From contig CAMLIF010000043.1 of assembly GCA_946479985.1 (NCBI GenBank), positions 1 through 27,808 on the forward strand: a stretch of 27,808 nt of DNA, in the 5' to 3' direction. The number at the start of each line of letters is the position of its first letter. The first letter of the stretch is position 1. Below, one piece after another: positions 22,397-27,808 of this stretch. The translations under genes and the position numbers were made by a program. This DNA comes from an uncultured Flavobacteriales bacterium. Lineage in GTDB: Bacteria > Bacteroidota > Bacteroidia > Flavobacteriales > Crocinitomicaceae. The notes beneath the pieces are model-generated. The model made no database searches. It was not told where the DNA came from and worked only from the letters and a program-made list of their open reading frames with translations.

Positions 22397-23083
22397 ATGA
22401 ACAAACGTCTCCTCGAAGAATTCTATAAACTCATCCCCGAAGAAAAAGGACAATTATTCGATTCCATAGCCGCCGACAGAACCCGTTATTTAACCGTTTT
22501 GCTCGAAGATATTTTCCAGGAACACAATGCCAGCGCCGTTTTGAGAAGCTGCGATTGTTTCGGAATACAGGAACTACATGTTATAGAGAGTAAAAACCAA
22601 TACAAAGTTCAGCGCGATATTGCACGCGGGGCAGGTAAATGGGTAGATCTTTTCAATTATAATGACGGGGATTCTCCATTAATGGACGCCGTGAGCAAAT
22701 TAAAAACAAAAGGATATAAAATTGCAACGCTTACACCGGATGCCGACGCCTACTCTATTTTCGATGTTCCGTTAGATCAGCCCCTGGCGCTTTCATTCGG
22801 TACTGAATGGGAAGGAATTTCAGATGAAATTCGTGAAGTAGCAGATTATAAAGTAGCCATTCCGATGTACGGATTTACGGAAAGCTTCAATGTTTCGGTT
22901 TCCGTGGCACTTACCTTACAGGCTCTGAGAAGAAGATTGGAAGAGAGTAAAAACAACTGGAAATTAAGTGATGAAGAAATAGATCAGATTAAATTGAAAT
23001 GGTGTCAGAAATACATGCGAAACGGCACCATTGTTAAGCGTGAACTAGAGAAGCGAATTTTAGCAGAACTTAATCAAAAGTAG
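22397..23083 (+). CDS. trmH: tRNA (guanosine-2'-O)-methyltransferase, TrmH family
   Basis: A 228-residue SPOUT methyltransferase that matches TrmH, which methylates the ribose of Gm18 in tRNA, in length (E. coli 229) and motifs. NASAVLRSCDCFGIQELHVI is motif 1 with the catalytic Arg region. LALSFGTEWEGISDE is motif 2. VAIPMYGFTESFNVSVSVAL is motif 3, forming the knotted SAM site. The C-terminal helix LKWCQKYMRN is typical of TrmH. A related 23S rRNA or tRNA target cannot be excluded. I use the ATG at 22397 because the ORF's earlier TTG lies upstream of the -7 element. Confidence 0.92.
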   Translation: MNKRLLEEFYKLIPEEKGQLFDSIAADRTRYLTVLLEDIFQEHNASAVLRSCDCFGIQELHVIESKNQYKVQRDIARGAGKWVDLFNYNDGDSPLMDAVSKLKTKGYKIATLTPDADAYSIFDVPLDQPLALSFGTEWEGISDEIREVADYKVAIPMYGFTESFNVSVSVALTLQALRRRLEESKNNWKLSDEEIDQIKLKWCQKYMRNGTIVKRELEKRILAELNQK

Positions 23084-23120
23084 ATAGTTGAAAATTATCA
23101 GTAAAAAACTTGAAATTCAA

Positions 23121-23150
23121 TTTCCGGTAGTTGAATATTGGCTATATTTG
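23121..23150 (+). promoter_or_regulatory. Promoter of ribosomal protein THX
   Basis: TTTC (23121-23124), 18-base spacer, TATATTTG (23143-23150), the latter a perfect -7 element, giving a leader of about 13 bases. The -33 region is part of the 13-bp palindrome GAAATTCAATTTC (23112-23124). Confidence 0.75.
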
Positions 23151-23169
23151 CTTACAAATAATCGAAACT

Positions 23170-23427
23170 ATGGGAAAAGGAGATATTAAAACAGCAAAAG
23201 GTAAGCGCGTTAACGGTTCATACGGAAACTCGAGAAAACGCAAATCCGCAACTCCGGTAGTTGCAGCAGCTGCTCCCAAAAAAGAAAAAAAAGTAGCTGA
23301 GAAGAAGGAAACAGCAGAGAAAAAAGCTCCGGCAGCAAAAAAAGCAGCAGCTCCTAAAGTAGCAGCAGAGAAGAAAGCTCCCGCAGCTAAGAAAGCAACA
23401 ACGAAAAAAGACACAACTGAAAAATAG
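23170..23427 (+). CDS. 30S ribosomal protein THX with Lys/Ala/Pro-rich tail
   Basis: An 85-residue, extremely basic protein. Residues 1-24 (MGKGDIKTAKGKRVNGSYGN...) match the bTHX family, a peptide that fills a cavity in the head of the small ribosomal subunit; Thermus THX is only about 26 residues. Residues 28-85 are a low-complexity tail of Lys, Ala, Pro and Glu, in which EKKAPAAKKA occurs twice. It resembles histone-H1-like bacterial tails and probably contacts RNA or DNA. The ATG at 23170 is chosen because it follows the -7 element by 19 bases and yields the family's MGKGD start. An intrinsic terminator follows. Confidence 0.88.
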   Translation: MGKGDIKTAKGKRVNGSYGNSRKRKSATPVVAAAAPKKEKKVAEKKETAEKKAPAAKKAAAPKVAAEKKAPAAKKATTKKDTTEK

Positions 23428-23462
23428 TTTAGACATTATGTCAGTAACACAAACAAATAATT

Positions 23463-23495
23463 AAGCTTCCCTTCTCAAAATGGGAAGCTTTTTTT
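23463..23495 (+). terminator. Terminator of THX
   Basis: AAGCTTCCC (23463-23471) pairs perfectly with GGGAAGCTT (23482-23490), with a 10-base loop, followed by a seven-T run (23489-23495). Confidence 0.9.
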
Positions 23496-23518
23496 ATTTG
23501 TTAAACAATAAATTACCA

Positions 23519-24589
23519 ATGAAAAAACACAATTTCGGGGCCGGACCATGTATCTTACCTCAAGAAGTGCTCAAAGAAGCATCTGAAGCGGCTTTAAACT
23601 GGAACGGATTATCTATTCTGGAGGTTTCTCACCGCAGCAAAGACTACGAAGCTGTAATGCAGGAGGCCAGAGACCTGGTGAAAAAAGCGTTGGGTCTTTC
23701 AGACGAGTACGAAGTACTTTATCTGCAGGGCGGTGCATCGCTCGGATTCACTATTGCGGCATTAAACATGATGCGCGACACGAAGAAAGCAGCATACATG
23801 AATACCGGAACCTGGGCTTCAGGAGCAATCAAGGAAGCGAAGAAAGTTGGCGTTGATGTAAACGTGATTGCTTCCTCTGAAGACAAAAACTTCAGCTACA
23901 TTCCTAAAAATGTAATCGTTCCAAGTGATGTTGATTACTTCCACTACACTTCGAACAATACTATTTACGGAACACAGTTCAAAGAAATCCCTTCATGCAA
24001 TGTTCCTTTGGTTTGTGATATGTCTTCTGACATTTTCTCAAAGGAAATTGATGCTTCCAAATTCGATTTGATTTACGCCGGAGCTCAGAAAAATCTTGGG
24101 CCAGCCGGAGCAACGTTATACATCGTGAAGAAAAGTGCACTTGGGAAATCTACTTCTCCGTTCATGCCTTCTTATTTAGATTTGAAAACGCATGCTGATA
24201 AGGACTCCATGTCGAATACTCCGCCTGTTTTCTCTGTTTATGTTTCTATGCTGAACCTTCGTCACATGCTTGCAAACGGTGGTGTAAAAGCAATGGGTGA
24301 ACGTAACCTGGCTAAAGCGAACTTGTTGTATTCTGAAATTGATGCCAATCCTTTATTCAAGGGAACAGTTGCAACTGAAGATCGTTCTGAAATGAATGTA
24401 AACTTCTTGTTGACGAACGACGCATTGTCTGCTGATTTCGATGCAGCCTGGAAAGAAGCAGGAATTATCGGAATTAACGGTCACCGTTCTGTTGGCGGAT
24501 ACCGCGCTTCTATGTATAATGCATTGGAATTAAGCAGCGTTCAGGTATTGGTTGACGTAATGAAACAATTTGCTCAAAAACACGGATAA
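23519..24589 (+). CDS. serC: Phosphoserine aminotransferase
   Basis: A 356-residue PLP aminotransferase that converts 3-phosphohydroxypyruvate and glutamate to phosphoserine in serine synthesis; the family also acts in the vitamin B6 pathway. HNFGAGPCILPQEVL is the SerC N-terminus. VLYLQGGASLGF binds phosphate and PLP. The PLP lysine is Lys191 in YAGAQKNLGPAG, and GHRSVGGYRASMYNA lies near the C-terminus. I start at the ATG at 23519; an upstream in-frame ATG (23480) lies in the THX terminator. TTTATTTG (23493-23500), one mismatch from the -7 consensus, overlaps the terminator T-run and is the likely promoter. It heads an operon with serA. Confidence 0.96.
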   Translation: MKKHNFGAGPCILPQEVLKEASEAALNWNGLSILEVSHRSKDYEAVMQEARDLVKKALGLSDEYEVLYLQGGASLGFTIAALNMMRDTKKAAYMNTGTWASGAIKEAKKVGVDVNVIASSEDKNFSYIPKNVIVPSDVDYFHYTSNNTIYGTQFKEIPSCNVPLVCDMSSDIFSKEIDASKFDLIYAGAQKNLGPAGATLYIVKKSALGKSTSPFMPSYLDLKTHADKDSMSNTPPVFSVYVSMLNLRHMLANGGVKAMGERNLAKANLLYSEIDANPLFKGTVATEDRSEMNVNFLLTNDALSADFDAAWKEAGIIGINGHRSVGGYRASMYNALELSSVQVLVDVMKQFAQKHG

Positions 24590-25557
24590 TGAAAATATTA
24601 GCAAACGACGGAATTTCGAACGAAGGAAAAGTTGCTTTAGAACAAGCAGGATTCACAGTTATAACAGATAAAGTTGATCAAACGGATTTGGCAAATTATG
24701 TCAATGAAGAAGGAATTGAAATAGTTTTGGTTCGAAGTGCAACAACTGTACGAAAAGAAGTAATCGATGCCTGTCCGAACCTGAAACTGATCGGTCGTGG
24801 CGGCGTTGGAATGGACAATATTGATGTGGCTTACGCACGTGAAAACGGCAGAACTGTAATCAATACTCCGGCTTCGTCTTCGCAATCTGTTGCAGAATTG
24901 GTGATGGGACATTTATTCGCCATTTCACGTTCTTTACATCATTCGTTCAAACACATGGAAACGGGTGATTTTTCTGCATTGAAAAAACAATACGGAAAAG
25001 GTGTTGAATTACGTGGAAAGACTTTACTAATTGTTGGTTTTGGTCGTATTGGCCAGTCATTGGCTTCTTACGCTTTAGGATGTGGAATGAACGTGAAAGC
25101 AATCAACAATCATCCTGCTACAATTGAAATTCCGGTTGGACCATTCCCCGGATATGGTGAGCTCAAAGTGAAAATTGAAAGCACTTCAGATCTTTTGGCA
25201 GAATTACCGAATGCTGATTACATTTCACTTCACATTCCGAAACAATCAAGCGGTGAAGCGGTAATTGGTGCAAAAGAATTCGACATGATGAAGAAAGGTG
25301 CCGGAATCGTAAACGCTGCTCGTGGCGGTGTAATTGATGAAAGAGCTTTAATCGCAGCTTTGGATGCAGGAAAAATTGCTTTTGCCGGGTTGGATGTTTT
25401 TGAAAACGAACCAAACCCGATGAAAGAATTGCTTTCGCACGATAAAATTGCCGTTACACCACATATTGGTGCAGCTACAAACGAAGCTCAGGATAGAATT
25501 GGTTTGGAATTGGCAAACCTGATTATTGCTCAATTCGGAAAACAAGTTTTAGCATAA
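24589..25557 (+). CDS. serA: D-3-phosphoglycerate dehydrogenase (short form)
   Basis: A 322-residue D-2-hydroxyacid dehydrogenase, the first step of serine synthesis (3-phosphoglycerate to 3-phosphohydroxypyruvate with NAD). The NAD loop is GFGRIG. The catalytic Arg lies in NAARGGVIDE, the Glu in FENEPNP and the His in TPHIGAATNEA. The substrate-binding region is VRSATTVRKE...LKLIGRGGVGMDNID. It is the short type, with no ACT or ASB regulatory domain, so serine feedback of the E. coli kind is not expected. It overlaps serC by one base (TAATG) and abuts the DUF1015 gene directly. This context supports SerA over other family members. Confidence 0.95.
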   Translation: MKILANDGISNEGKVALEQAGFTVITDKVDQTDLANYVNEEGIEIVLVRSATTVRKEVIDACPNLKLIGRGGVGMDNIDVAYARENGRTVINTPASSSQSVAELVMGHLFAISRSLHHSFKHMETGDFSALKKQYGKGVELRGKTLLIVGFGRIGQSLASYALGCGMNVKAINNHPATIEIPVGPFPGYGELKVKIESTSDLLAELPNADYISLHIPKQSSGEAVIGAKEFDMMKKGAGIVNAARGGVIDERALIAALDAGKIAFAGLDVFENEPNPMKELLSHDKIAVTPHIGAATNEAQDRIGLELANLIIAQFGKQVLA

Positions 25558-26793
25558 ATGGCGCGTATTCATCCTTTCAAAGCAGTTCGTCCAACCCGCG
25601 ACAAAGCACAATTGGTTTCAACACGACCGCTTGCCGCATATCGCAAACATGTTCTCAGAGCAAAACTGGACGAAAATCCGTACACATTCCTTCACATCAT
25701 TCACCCGGAAGTTGATCGCCAACAGTTGGCGAAAGCCTCTTCCGAAGAACGTTTTGAGGCAGTAAGACAACGCTATGAACAGTTCAACGCCCAGGGAATT
25801 TTTATCCAGGATGAGGAACCAACTTGTTATGTTTACCGCCAAACGAAAAACGGTCATGAATTTACAGGAGTAATTGCCGGAGCTAGTATTGATGAATACC
25901 AAAAAGATACTATCAAAAAACATGAAGCAACGCTTACATCGCGTGAAACCATGTTTACGAATTATTTAAATATTACCGGCTTCAATGCGGAGCCGGTTTT
26001 ATTAGCCCACGAATCGTCGGCCATTTTAGATGCTATTTTAGCAGAAATCACCAGCGACAGACCGGAATACGAATTCTCAACCACCGATTGCATCAAGCAT
26101 GAATTGTGGGTTGTTCAGCCAAAACACCTGAAACTACTCGTAGATGCGTTTGAACCGATGGAGGAATTGTATATCGCCGACGGACATCACCGCTCGGCTT
26201 CCAGTTCCCGTTTGAAAGATCATTTGTATGCTACAAACTGTGCGAAGGGCGATAACTGCAATTATTTCCTTGCTTATCTGATCGATGAAAAAAGATTGGA
26301 GATCATTGAATTCAACAGAGTTGTAAAACACCTGAATGGTTTAAGCGAAGAAAATTTCGTTGACAAATTAAAGGAACATTTTATCGTTACTGAGCTCCCG
26401 AAGGCACGAAAACCGAAGAAAGAACACGAAATTGTTGTTTTACTGAACTACCGGGCGTTGTTGTTAACTCCGAAAGAAGAAGTGCTTGCTTCAAAAGATG
26501 TGGTAAAACAATTGGACGCACAAATCCTTACAGATTTCATTTTAGAACCTATTTTAGGAATTGAAGATCTGAAAACATCCAAAGACATTGAGTTTGTTCC
26601 CGGAACAATTGATCTCAAACAATTGAAAGATAAACTGCACAAAGACGATGCAGCAGTAGCATTTCTCCTCTACCCCGTTCCAATGAGCGCTGTAAAAGCC
26701 GTTGCTGACGAAGGAAAGATCATGCCTCCGAAATCGACCTGGGTGGAGCCAAAAATGAGAAGCGGATTAACCATTTACAACATCAACGAATAA
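25558..26793 (+). CDS. DUF1015 family protein
   Basis: A 411-residue protein of the DUF1015 family. Typical parts are the start ARIHPFKAVRPTRDKA, NPYTFLHIIHPEV, EPTCYVYRQTKNGHEFTGVIAGASIDEY, KHEATLTSRE, LYIADGHHRSASSSRL and the C-terminal FLLYPVPMSAVKAVADEGKIMPPKST(W). The GHHR and KHE motifs are invariant-looking and suggest an enzyme, but I know no proven reaction for this clade. It starts immediately after the serA stop codon and is usually next to serA in Bacteroidota. No phosphoserine phosphatase (serB) is present here, so a role in serine or phosphoserine metabolism is a reasonable inference. Confidence 0.88.
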   Translation: MARIHPFKAVRPTRDKAQLVSTRPLAAYRKHVLRAKLDENPYTFLHIIHPEVDRQQLAKASSEERFEAVRQRYEQFNAQGIFIQDEEPTCYVYRQTKNGHEFTGVIAGASIDEYQKDTIKKHEATLTSRETMFTNYLNITGFNAEPVLLAHESSAILDAILAEITSDRPEYEFSTTDCIKHELWVVQPKHLKLLVDAFEPMEELYIADGHHRSASSSRLKDHLYATNCAKGDNCNYFLAYLIDEKRLEIIEFNRVVKHLNGLSEENFVDKLKEHFIVTELPKARKPKKEHEIVVLLNYRALLLTPKEEVLASKDVVKQLDAQILTDFILEPILGIEDLKTSKDIEFVPGTIDLKQLKDKLHKDDAAVAFLLYPVPMSAVKAVADEGKIMPPKSTWVEPKMRSGLTIYNINE

Positions 26794-26795
26794 AC

Positions 26796-27458
26796 ATGAC
26801 AATTGCAGAACAACTTCAGGAACTGAAAAAGGAAATTCCAGCTTCGGTAACACTCGTTGCTGTGAGCAAAACAAAACCTGTTGAAGTTATCAAGGAAGCC
26901 TATGATGCCGGTCAGCGTGTGTTCGGAGAAAACAAAGTTCAGGAAATGGTCGACAAACACGATCAGCTTCCGCAGGATATTTCATGGCATTTGATTGGCC
27001 ACCTGCAAACCAACAAAGTAAAATACATTGCGCCGTTTGTAGATTTGATCCATTCAGTTGACAGTTACAAATTGCTGCAGGAAATAAATAAACAGGCACA
27101 AAAACACAATCGCGTTATTCCTTGTCTCCTGCAGTTTCATATCGCGAGCGAAGAAACCAAATTCGGTTTATCGTTTGAAGAAGCAAAAGAAATTTTGGAA
27201 GACCGTGATTTCGTTCACCTGGATAACGTTGAGATAGTTGGCATAATGGGAATGGCAAGCTTCACAGACGACGAAGAAATTGTTCGCAGAGAATTCCAGA
27301 GCCTTTACTCCTATTTCTTGCTAATCAAAAGTCATTTCTTTAAATTGAATCCGGCTTTCAAACATATTTCCATGGGAATGAGCGGCGATTACGCATTAGC
27401 AATTGAAGAAGGCAGTACCATGGTCCGTGTTGGGAGCAAACTATTCGGAGGAAGATAA
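26796..27458 (+). CDS. YggS family PLP-homeostasis protein
   Basis: A 220-residue YggS/PROSC-family protein. It is a fold-type III PLP carrier that keeps cytoplasmic pyridoxal phosphate and amino-acid pools balanced and has no known catalysis. The PLP lysine is Lys25 in VAVSKTKP. Other signatures are FGENKVQE, WHLIGHLQTNKVKYI, KFGLSFEEA, GIMGMASF, HISMGMSGDYALAIEEGSTMVRVGSKLFG. It follows the DUF1015 gene after 2 bases, so it is co-transcribed with serC, itself a PLP enzyme. The usual neighbours in other phyla (proC, yggT) are absent here. Confidence 0.95.
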   Translation: MTIAEQLQELKKEIPASVTLVAVSKTKPVEVIKEAYDAGQRVFGENKVQEMVDKHDQLPQDISWHLIGHLQTNKVKYIAPFVDLIHSVDSYKLLQEINKQAQKHNRVIPCLLQFHIASEETKFGLSFEEAKEILEDRDFVHLDNVEIVGIMGMASFTDDEEIVRREFQSLYSYFLLIKSHFFKLNPAFKHISMGMSGDYALAIEEGSTMVRVGSKLFGGR

Positions 27459-27482
27459 AACAGAGTGGGAAACAGAATCAAA

Positions 27483-27808
27483 ATGATGAAATTAATAATA
27501 AGTTTACTTGTTGGAATTGCATTTCCACTATTTTCACTTGGCCAGCAAGGCTACGAAGACAGTTTGATCCTGGAACGTCAGATTCACGACAAACAGTTCA
27601 TGGAACAGGTTCTGAACGAGGAAGAACGTGCAACACTTGGCGAAATCTGCTACTTTTCCGTTGACGAGAAATACATAGTTGAGGCAAAACTGACGTTAAA
27701 AAAGGGAAAACGCTTCATCATGCCGATGAGCCAGGAACGCATTGTTTATTACAGAAGTGTCGGAACACTGGAATTTAAGATCAACGACACACTTTGCACC
27801 CTGCAATT
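27483..27808 (+). CDS. DUF1684 family protein, cut by window end
   Basis: The first 108 residues of an exported protein. MMKLIISLLVGIAFPLFSLGQQ is a signal peptide; ATG-ATG gives two adjacent possible starts. The remainder, including VEAKLTLKKGKRFIMPMSQERIVYYRSVGTLEFKINDTLCTLQ, matches the beginning of DUF1684 proteins (family pattern F-x-MPTTTxR-x-x-Y-x-x-Y-G-x-L-x-F). Their function is unknown. The start lies 24 bases after yggS with no -7 element between, so it probably belongs to the serC operon. The 3' part is outside the window. Confidence 0.75.
   Translation, partial: MMKLIISLLVGIAFPLFSLGQQGYEDSLILERQIHDKQFMEQVLNEEERATLGEICYFSVDEKYIVEAKLTLKKGKRFIMPMSQERIVYYRSVGTLEFKINDTLCTLQ

Noticed and set aside
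23280..23410. Repeated AAA/GCA-rich DNA as a possible CRISPR or satellite array
   Set aside because: The repeats are imperfect, in frame and encode a Lys/Ala/Pro tail; there are no spacers.
23142..23436. Minus-strand Phe/Ala/Cys-rich ORFs opposite THX
   Set aside because: They are the complement of the Lys/Ala repeat tail. Their apparent hydrophobic repeats follow directly from AAA/GCA codons on the plus strand.
1..27808. Search for parS (TGTTTCACGTGAAACA-like) sites near parAB
   Set aside because: CACGTG cores occur (for example at 7370, 9007 and 14470) but lie in other genes, and their flanks do not match the parS arms.

Overview
The window looks like the chromosome of a Bacteroidota bacterium, most likely Flavobacteriales and possibly a Crocinitomicaceae/Fluviicola-like lineage (inference from gene content, not from a marker gene). 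Three things support this. Many genes are preceded by the Bacteroidota -7 element TAnnTTTG, and Shine-Dalgarno sequences are absent. The families present are typical of the phylum: a PUR/DUF3276 protein, DUF5683 behind ParB, an enlarged LepB, WbqC, ribosomal protein THX and a GldM-C-like secreted protein. The base composition is AT-rich. The first 16 bases are the 3' end of an Illumina adapter, so the window begins at an untrimmed contig end. I see no tRNA, rRNA, insertion sequence, phage gene or CRISPR array.

Left part (1-6250), plus strand: a PUR-domain nucleic-acid-binding protein; parA-parB-DUF5683; dapB with its own promoter; lepB; and wbqC. It closes with a long hairpin terminator that may also end a short independent transcript. 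Middle part (6250-15323), mostly minus strand: a secreted protein; ilvE; plus-strand recQ, whose end overlaps the end of a minus-strand XRE/S24 (LexA-like) repressor; an AT-rich secreted protein; and a tightly packed minus operon of a small acidic protein, an orphan ABC ATPase and a YihY membrane protein. The S24 repressor has a clear promoter flanked by two copies of a 15-bp palindrome, a strong candidate for an autoregulatory switch.

Right part (15484-27808), plus strand: an rlmI-like rRNA methyltransferase, a MATE exporter and fmt; HU with a strong promoter and a UUCG terminator; a small secreted protein; and an AraC regulator. A 642-base stretch with no convincing protein gene follows (21058-21699). 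Then come a GldM-C-like secreted protein, trmH, ribosomal protein THX with a histone-H1-like tail, and a serine-biosynthesis operon (serC-serA-DUF1015-yggS-DUF1684, the last cut by the window end).

The most interesting unexplained part is 21122-21601. Three GATATC motifs and an 8-bp inverted repeat lie upstream of a promoter-like sequence. This is followed by about 360 bases with several nested complementary arms and a strong intrinsic terminator, all next to the AraC regulator gene. I read this as a candidate regulated, structured non-coding RNA that I cannot assign to a known family. The second highlight is the S24 repressor with twin operators beside a recQ-family helicase.
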